DNA of 64,000 nucleotides from Actinacidiphila epipremni (GCF_012034175.1 NZ_JAATEJ010000003.1:248001-312000), one strand, 5' to 3'. Positions 1 through 13,535 are shown, numbered from the stretch's first letter. Made by a program: numbers and translations. Notes: generated by a model from the sequence alone, not told the origin.

Positions 1-1959
<1,959 letters not shown>

Positions 1960-2002
1960 GTCGGCCCCCCCATTGGCCGTGTGAAAGGACTATCTGACAG
2001 CG

Positions 2003-4696
<2,694 letters not shown>

Positions 4697-4699
4697 GCC

Positions 4700-5389
4700 G
4701 TGAGCGGAGCCACGGGCGGCGCGGGCGGGTCCGGCACGGCCGGCGGATCCCGTGGCTCGGCCAACGGACCCGACCAGGGGGGATACGCAGTGACGGGCAC
4801 GCGACAGCAGCCGGCCCAGCCGCACCAGCCGCCGCAGGCCTACGCGCCCCCGCCGCCCGGCGCCCCACCGGTGCCCCCGGGCGGCACGCAGGGCGGCCAC
4901 GGCGGCACCCGGGCCGGCGCGCAGGCCCGCCCCGGCGCGTCCGGCGGCGCGCACGGCTCATCGGCCGCCGCCGGAGTGCGCCGCCCGCGCCCCGCGGCGC
5001 GCACGGTGCCGCGCACCCGCAAGGCGCGGCTGCGGGTGTCGAAGGCCGACCCGTGGTCGGTGATGAAGGTCAGCTTCCTGCTGTCCATCGCGCTGGGCGT
5101 CTGCACGATCGTGGCGGTCGCGGTGCTGTGGATGGTGCTGGACGCGATCGGCGTCTTCAGCACCGTCGGCTCCACCATCTCCGACGCCACCACGTCCGAG
5201 CAGGGCGGCAAGGGCGGCTTCGACCTGGTGTCGTTCCTGTCGCTGTCGCGCGTGATGCTCTTCACGACGGTCATCGCCGTCATCGACGTCGTCCTGGCCA
5301 CCGCGCTGGCGACGCTGGGCGCGTTCATCTACAACCTGTCGGCGGGCTTCGTGGGCGGCGTGGAGCTGACCCTCGCCGAGGACGAGTAG
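4700..5389 (+). CDS. DUF3566 family membrane protein downstream of gyrA
   Basis: A 229-residue protein of unknown function that follows gyrA in most actinobacteria. The first ~110 residues are a low-complexity Gly/Ala/Pro/Gln region. The DUF3566 domain follows (around 115-225), with one hydrophobic segment near residues 130-152 (SFLLSIALGVCTIVAVAVLW) and another near 185-215, so it is an integral membrane protein. The GTG at 4700 lies 3 bases after the gyrA stop and has a good GGAGGAG site at 4687-4693, hence translational coupling. A second in-frame GTG at 4790 has its own strong site (AGGGGGGA, around 4776-4783), so a shorter form without part of the linker is possible. Function unknown; proximity to gyrase does not prove a gyrase role. 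Confidence 0.85.
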   Translation: MSGATGGAGGSGTAGGSRGSANGPDQGGYAVTGTRQQPAQPHQPPQAYAPPPPGAPPVPPGGTQGGHGGTRAGAQARPGASGGAHGSSAAAGVRRPRPAARTVPRTRKARLRVSKADPWSVMKVSFLLSIALGVCTIVAVAVLWMVLDAIGVFSTVGSTISDATTSEQGGKGGFDLVSFLSLSRVMLFTTVIAVIDVVLATALATLGAFIYNLSAGFVGGVELTLAEDE

Positions 5390-5409
5390 CCACCGGGTGC
5401 CGTGGGGTG

Positions 5410-5433
5410 CGCCGGGGCCCGCGGGCCCCGGCG
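5410..5433 (+). terminator. GC-rich hairpin after the gyr operon
   Basis: An 11-bp perfect inverted repeat (CGCCGGGGCCC, GC, GGGCCCCGGCG) lies 20 bases after the DUF3566 stop codon and just before the tRNA-Ile promoter. There is no U-run, as is usual for Streptomyces terminators. Confidence 0.6.
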
Positions 5434-5442
5434 ATACCGATT

Positions 5443-5471
5443 TTGGGACACGGCCGGGCGTGCGCTAATCT
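5443..5471 (+). promoter_or_regulatory. Probable promoter of tRNA-Ile
   Basis: A TTGGGA -35 element (5443-5448) is separated by exactly 17 bases from a TAATCT -10 element (5466-5471). This fits a housekeeping sigma promoter and places transcription start a few bases before the tRNA at 5485. Confidence 0.6.
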
Positions 5472-5484
5472 TTCGTTGCAGCGC

Positions 5485-5558
5485 GGGGCTATAGCTCAGA
5501 CGGTTAGAGCGCTTCCCTGATAAGGAAGAGGCCCCAGGTTCAAGTCCTGGTAGCCCCA
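5485..5558 (+). tRNA. tRNA-Ile (GAT anticodon)
   Basis: A 74-nt cloverleaf. The acceptor arms GGGGCTA (5485-5491) and TAGCCCC (5551-5557) pair perfectly, with discriminator A at 5558. The anticodon arm CTTCC-CTGATAA-GGAAG carries GAT, and the T-arm shows GGTTCAAGTCC. No CCA is encoded (ACC follows). It sits just after the gyrase operon, as in other Streptomyces. Confidence 0.96.
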
Positions 5559-5567
5559 CCGCGTGAT

Positions 5568-5597
5568 GAGCCACCTACTCGGTCGAGTGGGTGGCTC
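5568..5597 (+). terminator. Hairpin terminator after tRNA-Ile
   Basis: A 14-bp stem (GAGCCACCTACTCG with CGAGTGGGTGGCTC, one T-G pair) lies 10 bases past the tRNA and is followed by TTCTGCGTTC. Confidence 0.6.
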
Positions 5598-5743
5598 TTC
5601 TGCGTTCGCGGGCCTCTCCGTTATTGCTCGGCTGCGGTCTACGGGTCCGTAACCGGGGCGCAGGTCACTGTTCGGTATCGGCTGCTGTGTATAGTCGGGC
5701 GCGTCAGAAGGTGTCCCCCACGCATGAAGGAGGAGGTCGCGCG

Positions 5744-5884
5744 ATGAAGAAGTTTCTCCTGGTTGCACTGGCCGCCGTCGCCGGGTTGTTCGTCTACCGA
5801 CAGATCCAGGCGGATCGCGCCGAGCAGGACCTGTGGACGGAAGCCACTGACTCGGTCCCGGCGGGTTCCGGCGCGAACGTGTGA
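5744..5884 (+). CDS. DLW-39 family micro-protein
   Basis: A 46-residue protein starting MKKFLLVALAAVAGLFVYRQ and containing the DLW signature (AEQDLWTEATDSVPAG), the hallmark of the actinobacterial DLW-39 family of unknown function. Residues 4-18 form a single hydrophobic segment, so it is probably a small membrane-anchored protein. The ATG has a good AAGGAGGAGG site at 5728-5737. The family is typically encoded between gyrA and the tRNA-Ala region, which matches here. A strong hairpin follows at 5924-5954, so it is probably monocistronic. Confidence 0.85.
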   Translation: MKKFLLVALAAVAGLFVYRQIQADRAEQDLWTEATDSVPAGSGANV

Positions 5885-5923
5885 CGTGGCGGTGGGCGCC
5901 GTGAGGTTGCCGGCACCGCCCTG

Positions 5924-5954
5924 GGTCCCGGCCGCAGTGACTGCGGCCGGGACC
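5924..5954 (+). terminator. Perfect 14-bp hairpin after the DLW-39 gene
   Basis: The arms GGTCCCGGCCGCAG and CTGCGGCCGGGACC flank a TGA loop and are followed by TTCGTTGTTG. This is a rho-independent type terminator between the DLW-39 gene and the next operon. Confidence 0.75.
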
Positions 5955-5990
5955 TTCGTTGTTGCAAGGCCGTGACCGTAGCCGCTTGAG

Positions 5991-6026
5991 TTTGCGTGAG
6001 CAAATTATTAGCTTTGCTTGAGCAAA
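5991..6026. promoter_or_regulatory. Tandem palindromic operator TTTGC-N4-GCAAA
   Basis: Two 14-bp palindromes, TTTGCGTGAGCAAA (5991-6004) and TTTGCTTGAGCAAA (6013-6026), lie 22 bp apart centre to centre, close to two helical turns, with an AT-rich spacer (TTATTAGC). They sit 42-77 bp upstream of the ATG at 6068, in the expected promoter zone. This geometry suits cooperative binding of two regulator dimers on one face of the DNA. The regulator is not identified; the helix-turn-helix protein at 11217-11795 is a candidate because its own promoter has a related palindrome. Confidence 0.6.
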
Positions 6027-6067
6027 CCGCCGTGCGGGTGGCTGCGGATACGAGGGGGAATGGCGCC

Positions 6068-8086
6068 ATGGGACGACGACCACCGCCGGGTCGGCTGCGT
6101 GCGCTGCCGGCCGCCGGGCTGCTGTGCGCGGCGGTGAGCCTGCTGGGCGCGCCGGCCGCGGTGGCGGCGCCGCCGGGGACGGTTCCTGGGTCTGCTCCTG
6201 GGACGGCTTCTGGTTCCGCGCCGGGGCTGGCACCGAGGTCTGCTCCCGCGCAGGACGGCAGCCTGGTGATGGTGCTGGACTCCTCCGGGTCGATGGCCGG
6301 GCCCGACGGCTCGGGCCACACCCGCATCGAGTCGGCCCGCACCGCCGTGGACTCCGTGGCGGACGCGCTGCCCGACGGCTACCCGACTGGCCTGCGCGTC
6401 TACGGCGCCGGCAAGACGCACGGCTGCGACGACACCTCGCTGGCCCGGCCCGTCACCGCGCTGGACCGCGCCGCCGTCAAGGCCGCGGTGGGCGCCGTAA
6501 GCCCCAAGGGCGACACCCCGACCGCGCTCGCGCTCACCAAGGCCGCCGCCGACCTGCCGGCGAAGGGCCGGCGCACCATCCTGCTCATCTCGGACGGCGA
6601 GTCCGACTGCGGCGCCCCCGAGCCCTGCGACGTCGCCGCGCAGCTCGCCGGGGACGGCCTGGACCTGCGGATCGACACCGTCGGCTTCCAGGTGCGGGGC
6701 GCCGCCAAGGACGAGCTGGAGTGCATCGCCAAGGCCGGGCACGGCGCCTACTACGACGCCCCGGACGCCGCCGCGCTCGCCCGCCAGCTGGTCCGCGCCT
6801 CGCAACTGAGCGCCGAGGCCTACCGGATGGCGGGCACGCCGGTCACCGGCGGGGCGACCCCGGCGGCGGCCCCGGCCCTGGCGCCCGGGCAGTACACCGA
6901 CACCATCGGCCCCGGCGAGACCCGCTGGTACGCCGTCACGCTCGACGCGGCGAGCACCGCGGACCTCTCCGCGACCGCCGCCCCGCAGCCGGGTGTGCCG
7001 GTCGGCTACGGGGACGGGCTGGAGCTGAAGCTCACCGGGACGGGTACGTACGCTTTCACGTGCGACACCGGGACCGCGCACTTCGGGCAGGACGAGGGCG
7101 CGATGACGCTGACCGGCGCGGTCAGCCGGGTGCCGAGCCATGACCACCGCGACGACTGCGACAAGGCCGGCCGCTACCTGCTGGCCGTGCACCGCACCAG
7201 CGCGGCGACCTCCGACCCCGGGCGCTGGCCGGTCGAGCTGCGCTTCGACGAGGAGACGCCGCTGCCCGCCGGCACGGTCCCGGCCGCCGCGCGCACCGAC
7301 TACGGCACCGCGCCCGCGCCGCTGACCGGCACACCGCAGGACGTGGCCGGCGGCACCGGCTTCAACGACGCGACGACGCTGACCAAGGGCGTGTGGCGGG
7401 ACCGGCTGCTGCCGGGGCAGACCCGGTATTACAAGGTGCACGTCGGATGGGGCCAGCAGCTCACGTACGCGGCCGAGTTCGCCAACGAGCCGGTGATCGA
7501 CAAGGCCGCGGCGGCGTCCACCTTCGTACGGACCAGCGCGTACGCACCGGGTCGGCTGCCGCTGCGGGACGCCTCGGGGGCGAGCGACGACCGCTCGTAC
7601 ACCGGCAGCCCGGTGGCGGTCGGTGTCGGGACGGTGCCGGTGACGTGGACGAACCGCTGGGTCGACGAGGGCGACGCCGAGGCCGTGCACAGCGCGGGCG
7701 ACTACTGGATCGCGCTCGGCCTCGGGCCGGACGCCGCGCAACTGGCCCGCAACACCGCCGTCGGGGTGATCCTGCGGGTGAACGTGACCGGTACGGAGCT
7801 GTCCGGGCCGCAGTACCAGGCGCCGCCGCTGGCCGCGCAGGGGGATGCGGCGCGGGGCGCGGGCGACGGGAAGGGCGCGGGGCCGGGGCCGGCCGGTGCC
7901 GGGTCCATGGCCGGCGCGTCGGCCGGCGCGTCCGGGACCTCCGGGGCTTCCGGGCCTTCCGGTGGCGGGCTGCGCGGCATGGACCTGGTCGCCGCGGGTA
8001 CGGGCGGCGCGGTCGCGCTCGCCGGGATCGGGGTGGCGGCGCTGGTGCACCGCCTGCGGAGCCGTACGGCAAGGGGTGGGGCATGA
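6068..8086 (+). CDS. Exported, membrane-anchored von Willebrand factor A domain protein
   Basis: A 672-residue protein with an N-terminal signal peptide (MGRRPPPGRLRALPAAGLLC, cleavage near VAA around residue 33). A VWA domain begins near residue 65, with the metal-ion motif at Asp71-Ser-Ser-Gly-Ser75 and a later LLISDGESDCG strand. After it come two beta-rich segments that also occur in the next protein (GETRWYAV, GYGDGLELKL, VLPG/LLPGQTRYYKV-type motifs), a Gly/Ala linker and a C-terminal membrane helix near residues 640-662, ending LRSRTARGGA. The ATG at 6068 was chosen because GAGGGGGA (6052-6059) precedes it; an upstream in-frame GTG at 5996 would sit inside the operator. It probably binds a ligand or partner outside the cell. 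The stop overlaps the next start (ATGA). Confidence 0.85.
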   Translation: MGRRPPPGRLRALPAAGLLCAAVSLLGAPAAVAAPPGTVPGSAPGTASGSAPGLAPRSAPAQDGSLVMVLDSSGSMAGPDGSGHTRIESARTAVDSVADALPDGYPTGLRVYGAGKTHGCDDTSLARPVTALDRAAVKAAVGAVSPKGDTPTALALTKAAADLPAKGRRTILLISDGESDCGAPEPCDVAAQLAGDGLDLRIDTVGFQVRGAAKDELECIAKAGHGAYYDAPDAAALARQLVRASQLSAEAYRMAGTPVTGGATPAAAPALAPGQYTDTIGPGETRWYAVTLDAASTADLSATAAPQPGVPVGYGDGLELKLTGTGTYAFTCDTGTAHFGQDEGAMTLTGAVSRVPSHDHRDDCDKAGRYLLAVHRTSAATSDPGRWPVELRFDEETPLPAGTVPAAARTDYGTAPAPLTGTPQDVAGGTGFNDATTLTKGVWRDRLLPGQTRYYKVHVGWGQQLTYAAEFANEPVIDKAAAASTFVRTSAYAPGRLPLRDASGASDDRSYTGSPVAVGVGTVPVTWTNRWVDEGDAEAVHSAGDYWIALGLGPDAAQLARNTAVGVILRVNVTGTELSGPQYQAPPLAAQGDAARGAGDGKGAGPGPAGAGSMAGASAGASGTSGASGPSGGGLRGMDLVAAGTGGAVALAGIGVAALVHRLRSRTARGGA

Positions 8087-9618
8087 GGGGCATGACACGG
8101 GGGAGCACGATGGGGCACGCGATACGCAAGGCGATAGGTAAGGCGGTACGTCCGGTGATACGACCGGCGGTTCGTCCGGTGATCGGCATGACGGCTCGTA
8201 CGCGGATACGTCCGGCGGCGCGTAGGGCAGCTCGTCCGGTGATACGTCCGGCGGCGCGCGGGCGGCGGGGTGTGCTCGCCGCGGTGGGTGCGCTCGCGGC
8301 GCTGGGCGTGCTGGCCGGGCCCGCGTACGCCGACGGGACGGGCGGGGCGACACCGGGGGCGCCCGCGACCTGGCAGCCGCAGGGCGCGCAGCTCACCGGC
8401 GCCGCCACCACCGCGGACGCGCCCGCGATGAAGCCGGGCGTCACGTACCGGGACGTCGTCAAGTCCGGCGAGACCCGGGTCTACGGCGTCGCCCTGGACT
8501 CCGTCTCCTCCGCCTACGTCTCGGCCTTCGCGCTTCCGCCGCTCGGCGGTCGGGTGGCGTACGGCGACGGCATCGAGCTGAAGCTGGAGAGCGCGGACGG
8601 CGACACGTGCGACAGCGACGACGCGCACTTCAGGACCGACGGCGGGGTGCGGCCGGTCGGCACCGCGGTCGCCCGGACCATCGAGAAGGACGGCAGTTGC
8701 CAGGACGCCAACCAGTACACGCTGTCCGTGCATCGCACGAGCGACGGCGCCTCCGACCCCACGCCCTGGCCGCTGGAGCTGCGCTTCGTGCTGGAGCCGC
8801 CGCTGAAGGCGGGCGCGAGCGCCGGGCCGCCGCCCGCGGACCCCGACGGCACCGGCACCGCCTCGCCCACCCCGCTGATCAGCGGGACCCCGCGGCAGGC
8901 GGCCGGCGGGCCGTCCTTCGACACCGCCGCGGCGGTCAAGACCGGCATCTGGAAGGACCGGGTGCTGCCGGGCGAGACCCGCTTCTACAAGGTCCCGGTC
9001 GACTGGGGCCAGCAGGCCACCGTCTTCGCCGACTTCTCCACCGCCCCGACCCTCGACGACTCCGCGTTCGTCGCCTCGGGCGTACGGCTGGACACCTACA
9101 ACCCCGTACGCGGGCTGGTGGACGACCAGGACCACTCGTACGACGGCACGCAGACCTCGGTGCATGAGCAGCTGGCCCCGGTGGCGTACGCCAACCGGGA
9201 GGCGGACGACACCGACGTCGCGGTGGTGCGCTTCGCGGGCTGGTACTACTTCGCCGTCACCGTGCACCCGGACGTGGCCAAGGCGGTACGCGGCCCGGTG
9301 CCGGTGACGCTGCGGATCGAGGTCTCGGGCGCGGCGAAGGCCGGCCCGGCGTATGCGGGGGACGCGGGGGCGGCCGGCATCGGCGTCGGGGCGCATGACG
9401 TGTCCTCCGCGAACGGCAGCCCGCAGTCCGCGGCGTCGGCCTCGGGCAGTACGTCGGCGCGGCGCTTCCTGGGCTTCGCGGCGGTGGGCGCCGGCGTGGT
9501 GCTGCTGGTGGCGCTGGGCGTGTGGACGCTCGCGGCCCGCCGCCGGCCGGCCCTGCCGGACACCGTCACGCAGCCGGGCCCGCCGCCTTCGGGCTTCGGG
9601 CCGCCGCCGCAGTGGTGA
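8083..9618 (+). CDS. Membrane-anchored exported protein, paralogue of the preceding VWA protein without the VWA domain
   Basis: A 511-residue protein translationally coupled to the upstream gene (ATGA overlap at 8083-8086). It shares the latter's beta-rich extracellular part: GETRVYGVALDSVSSAYVSA, then YGDGIELKL, a Cys-containing loop, SVHRTSDGASDPTPWPLELR, and VLPGETRFYKVPVDWGQQ, each with a clear counterpart upstream. Before the hydrophobic signal core (VLAAVGALAALGVLAGPAYA, around residues 64-84) is an unusually long, basic N-terminus with repeated R-P-V-I-R-P/R-P-A-A-R units. A C-terminal membrane helix (around 460-482) ends in a short Pro-rich cytoplasmic tail. Internal starts at 8092 and 8110 would shorten the basic region; 8083 was chosen for the coupling and the GGGGTGGGG upstream. 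Function unknown. Confidence 0.8.
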   Translation: MRGMTRGSTMGHAIRKAIGKAVRPVIRPAVRPVIGMTARTRIRPAARRAARPVIRPAARGRRGVLAAVGALAALGVLAGPAYADGTGGATPGAPATWQPQGAQLTGAATTADAPAMKPGVTYRDVVKSGETRVYGVALDSVSSAYVSAFALPPLGGRVAYGDGIELKLESADGDTCDSDDAHFRTDGGVRPVGTAVARTIEKDGSCQDANQYTLSVHRTSDGASDPTPWPLELRFVLEPPLKAGASAGPPPADPDGTGTASPTPLISGTPRQAAGGPSFDTAAAVKTGIWKDRVLPGETRFYKVPVDWGQQATVFADFSTAPTLDDSAFVASGVRLDTYNPVRGLVDDQDHSYDGTQTSVHEQLAPVAYANREADDTDVAVVRFAGWYYFAVTVHPDVAKAVRGPVPVTLRIEVSGAAKAGPAYAGDAGAAGIGVGAHDVSSANGSPQSAASASGSTSARRFLGFAAVGAGVVLLVALGVWTLAARRRPALPDTVTQPGPPPSGFGPPPQW

Positions 9619-9656
9619 GCCGCTGAGCCTTTGCGGGGCGGGGTCGCGCCGCCGGG

Positions 9657-11099
<1,443 letters not shown>

Positions 11100-11216
11100 G
11101 GCGTACCGCTCCCCCTGCCGTGCCGTTTGCGTCTCACGTCGTGTGCCCGGCCCCGCGCGCCCGCTCGCCTGCCGATCGAGCCGTCCGGCCCGATCACCCG
11201 CCGGTCAGTCCCGGGG

Positions 11217-11795
11217 TCAGTCCCGGTGCGCCTCGTAATGGGCCACGGCCTCGCTGGTGCGCCCGGTGCCGTACACACGAAGGAACTCTGCCAGGTGGGG
11301 ATGGCCCGGCGCGAGGGAGCGGGCGGCCTGCTCGATCTCGGCGGCCGAGGCGACCGAGCGCAGCACCTCCTGCATGCCGCGCACCACCTGCCGCGGCGCG
11401 GCGGCGGTGTCGGAGGCGGCCGAGTGCGTCGTGGTCGTGCCCAGCACCGACGAGCCGGCCGACTCGCGGATCTCGTCCATCCGCGCGGCGGCCTCCAGCG
11501 CCCCGGTCCGCCCCTCGGCGACCTGCACGGCCAGCTCCTGGAGCGCCTGCAGCCGCTGTACGACCGCGGGGTTGCCGATCTTGGCCCGCTGCCCGCTCTT
11601 GAGCTGCGACAGCATCGGCGCCGACAGCCCCAGCACCGCCGCGAGCCGCGCCTGGTTGAGCCCGAGGTCACCGATCAGCCGCTGGAACAGCTCCCCCAAC
11701 GGCTCCCCGTACCACCCCCGCTGCAACTCCCGCGCCTCCACCGCCCGCCCTGCGGCATCCTGCCCAGCCTCCCCGCCGTGCCCCGAGCCGCCCAT
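11217..11795 (-). CDS. Helix-turn-helix DNA-binding protein (XRE-like) paired with the kinase
   Basis: A 192-residue protein. Residues about 35-85 form a Cro/CI-type helix-turn-helix (GLNQARLAAVLGLSAPMLSQ, then a KSGQRAKIGN wing-like turn). The rest is Ala-rich and mostly helical (EIEQAARSLAPGHPHLAEF near the C-terminus), of unknown role. The ATG at 11795 was chosen because GGGAG lies 7 bases ahead; an upstream in-frame ATG at 11828 would place the start inside the palindrome at 11806-11830. That GTTTGCG-N11-CGCAAAC element just before the ribosome site suggests autoregulation. The gene is 117 bp upstream of the kinase on the same strand and probably belongs to its transcription unit. Confidence 0.82.
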   Translation of the reverse strand: MGGSGHGGEAGQDAAGRAVEARELQRGWYGEPLGELFQRLIGDLGLNQARLAAVLGLSAPMLSQLKSGQRAKIGNPAVVQRLQALQELAVQVAEGRTGALEAAARMDEIRESAGSSVLGTTTTHSAASDTAAAPRQVVRGMQEVLRSVASAAEIEQAARSLAPGHPHLAEFLRVYGTGRTSEAVAHYEAHRD

Positions 11796-11805
11796 ACCCA
11801 CTCCC

Positions 11806-11830
11806 GTTTGCGCCTGCGAATCCCGCAAAC
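11806..11830. promoter_or_regulatory. Palindrome GTTTGCG-N11-CGCAAAC in front of the helix-turn-helix gene
   Basis: Perfect 7-bp arms separated by 11 bp, 11 bases upstream of the chosen start at 11795. The arm sequence shares TTTGC/GCAAA with the operator pair at 5991-6026, and a lone GTTTGCG half-site lies at 11125-11131 ahead of the kinase. The spacing differs from the 5991-6026 sites, so the same protein may not bind all of them. Confidence 0.5.
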
Positions 11831-11894
11831 CATCCTAGGCGCCCCATTCCCAGTACGGCCCGCCCCGCCCCACCGGGTACGCTGTCTCCGACGC

Positions 11895-11967
11895 GGGGCC
11901 TTAGCTCAGTTGGTAGAGCGCTGTCTTTGCATGGCAGATGTCAGGGGTTCGACTCCCCTAGGCTCCA
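11895..11967 (+). tRNA. tRNA-Ala (TGC anticodon)
   Basis: A 73-nt cloverleaf. Acceptor arms GGGGCCT and AGGCTCC (one G-T pair) are followed by discriminator A at 11967. The anticodon arm CTGTC-TTTGCAT-GGCAG carries TGC, and the T-arm shows AGGGGTTCGACTCCCCT. CCA is not encoded. A TACGCT -10-like element lies about 20 bp upstream. Confidence 0.96.
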
Positions 11968-12144
11968 CTCCCCTGAATGCCCTCCGGCTGGCCGAACATG
12001 GCGCCGGGGGCATTCGCCTATGTGCGGACGGACTTCAAGCGCCTCCGCTGACCCGGGCCGGTCCGGGGGGAGCTTCGGTGACCCTTGTGTGTCGGGGCGG
12101 GCCGCTAACGTGGGGGCACTGGATGTCCGGGGAGGTGGGCGGCT

Positions 12145-12717
12145 GTGGCTCTGCCGGCGCTTCGCCCGCGCCCTGGGAATCTGCGGGAGGTCGCCGAGCA
12201 GGTCGAGGCGTCCACAGGGCTTCGGGTCGAGATCCTCGGCGGCAGTCTCGTGAAGTCCACGCCGCCGGGCGGCAAGCACGCCGGTACGATTCGGCGGCTG
12301 CGGGTGCAGCTTGAACCCGCTCTGCCGGCCGCGCTCGCGGCGTACGAGATGTCGTCGGTCCTGATGCCGGAGGACCCCGACGACTACGCCACGCCTGATC
12401 TGGCCGTCCTGCCGGTGGAGTGGGACGAGGACGACGCGTGGCTCGCCGACCCGGGGGACGTCGTGCTGGCGGTCGAGGTGATCTCCCAGTCCGAGAAGGC
12501 CAAGGACATCACCGACAAGAACGGCTGGTACGCCCGGGCGGGGGTTCCGCTGCTGCTCGTCCTGGACCCCCGCTCCGGCAAGTGGGCGCTGCATTCGCTT
12601 CCCAAGGACGGCGAGTACCGCGGGCAGGTGCACGGGGTCTACGGCGAGCCCGTCGAGTTGCCCGCGCCGCTGCCGGCCCGGCTCGACACCGGGGTGTTCT
12701 CGCTCTACGGCAGGTGA
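12145..12717 (+). CDS. Uma2 family (DUF820) putative endonuclease-fold protein
   Basis: A 190-residue protein of the Uma2/DUF820 family, which has a PD-(D/E)XK-like fold. Visible signatures are HAGTIRRLRVQL, the acidic segment DDYATPDLAVLP (catalytic-type Asp in PDLAV), VLAVEVISQSEKAKDITDKNGWYARAGV (Glu in VEV and Lys in KD-K) and PLLLVLDPRSG. These residues are those usually considered catalytic. The GTG start has GGGGAGGTGG 7 bases ahead. The family is abundant and multicopy in Streptomyces and its biological role is not established. It stands alone between tRNA-Ala and a convergent nitroreductase gene, a location compatible with insertion beside a tRNA, though no attachment repeat or integrase was seen. 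Confidence 0.85.
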   Translation: MALPALRPRPGNLREVAEQVEASTGLRVEILGGSLVKSTPPGGKHAGTIRRLRVQLEPALPAALAAYEMSSVLMPEDPDDYATPDLAVLPVEWDEDDAWLADPGDVVLAVEVISQSEKAKDITDKNGWYARAGVPLLLVLDPRSGKWALHSLPKDGEYRGQVHGVYGEPVELPAPLPARLDTGVFSLYGR

Positions 12718-12733
12718 TCGACCGCCGCGCGGG

Positions 12734-13384
12734 TCACCAGGTGTTCCAGTGGAGGACCTGGTCGCGGGGGATGCGCTGGGCCGGGTGGAAGTCGGTGCCG
12801 ATCGTGTGGGCCAGGGGGAGGAACGCGGCGAGCATGACGTCGTCGTAGGGGATGCCGAGGGTGGTGGCGAGTTCGCGTTCGAGGGGGGCCTGGGCGGTGG
12901 TCCACACCGTGCCGAGGCCGCGGGCGCGGGCGGCGAGCATGAAGCTCCAGACGGCGGGGAGGATCGAGCCCCAGGTGTTGGCCTGCTCGACGACGCTGCG
13001 GCCGTCGGTGCGGCCCTCGACCGCCGGGATGACGAACGCCGGGACGCGGTGGATGTTGTCGTAGAGGTGGCGCAGGCCCGAGGTGGTGCGGTCCATCGCG
13101 CCGGGGCGGACGTGCATACGCTCCAGGTCGCGCGCGCTGAGCGGGCTGCTGGGGACGGGCGCGTGCAGGGCGCGGCGGAAGATGTCGGCGACCGCGCGGC
13201 GCGGGCTGGGGTCGGTGACGGCGACGAAGTGCCAGCGCTGGCGGTTGCGGCCGGTCGGCGCCTGGGTGGCGAGGTCGATGCACTCCTCGATGAGCCGCGG
13301 GTCGACGGGGCGGTCCAGGTCGAGGCGCTTGCGGACGGCGCGGGTGGTGGACAGCAGCTCGTCGGGGGTCAGGTCGAGGGTCAT
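12734..13384 (-). CDS. Nitroreductase family flavoprotein
   Basis: A 216-residue protein of the FMN-dependent nitroreductase fold, which reduces nitro groups, quinones or related electrophiles with NAD(P)H. The N-terminal FMN phosphate motif reads TTRAVRKRLDLDRPV (around residues 13-27), followed by CIDLATQAPTGRNRQRWHFVAV, a hallmark FMN-binding stretch, and a C-terminal GIPYDDVMLAAFLPLAH segment. Length is typical. It is transcribed divergently from a MarR gene at 13536, and the 151-bp space between them carries two inverted repeats of the same type. That arrangement suggests the regulator represses both genes and is released by an electrophilic substrate. Confidence 0.88.
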   Translation of the reverse strand: MTLDLTPDELLSTTRAVRKRLDLDRPVDPRLIEECIDLATQAPTGRNRQRWHFVAVTDPSPRRAVADIFRRALHAPVPSSPLSARDLERMHVRPGAMDRTTSGLRHLYDNIHRVPAFVIPAVEGRTDGRSVVEQANTWGSILPAVWSFMLAARARGLGTVWTTAQAPLERELATTLGIPYDDVMLAAFLPLAHTIGTDFHPAQRIPRDQVLHWNTW

Positions 13385-13417
13385 CGGGCGGTCTCCTCGC
13401 GGGTCCGTCTGCGTGAC

Positions 13418-13489
13418 GATCGTCTGTGGTCAGACGATCTGTGAGCATACGAAAAGACTGATCCGCCGTCAAACAATCTGTGGGCAGAT
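13418..13489. promoter_or_regulatory. Two MarR-type operators between nitroreductase and MarR genes
   Basis: The first is a perfect 9-bp inverted repeat, GATCGTCTG-TGGT-CAGACGATC (13418-13439). The second is ATCTG-TGGG-CAGAT (13476-13489), with one further near-match pair on each side. Both share the core ATCTG/GTCTG-TGGN-CAGAY, and their centres are about 54 bp apart, one near each gene start. This supports one dimeric repressor controlling both divergent promoters. Confidence 0.65.
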
Positions 13490-13535
13490 GGATTTGCTAG
13501 GGTCGAGGGGTGGGAGCCGTGCGACGGGAGGCGGG

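Noticed and set aside
5996..6067. Upstream GTG start for the VWA protein
   Set aside because: It would place the start inside the tandem operator and add 24 residues before a clear signal peptide, with no ribosome site. ATG 6068 has a good one.
12000..12140. Integrative element inserted at tRNA-Ala
   Set aside because: No integrase, no excision gene and no second copy of the tRNA 3' end was seen; only a Uma2-like gene follows.
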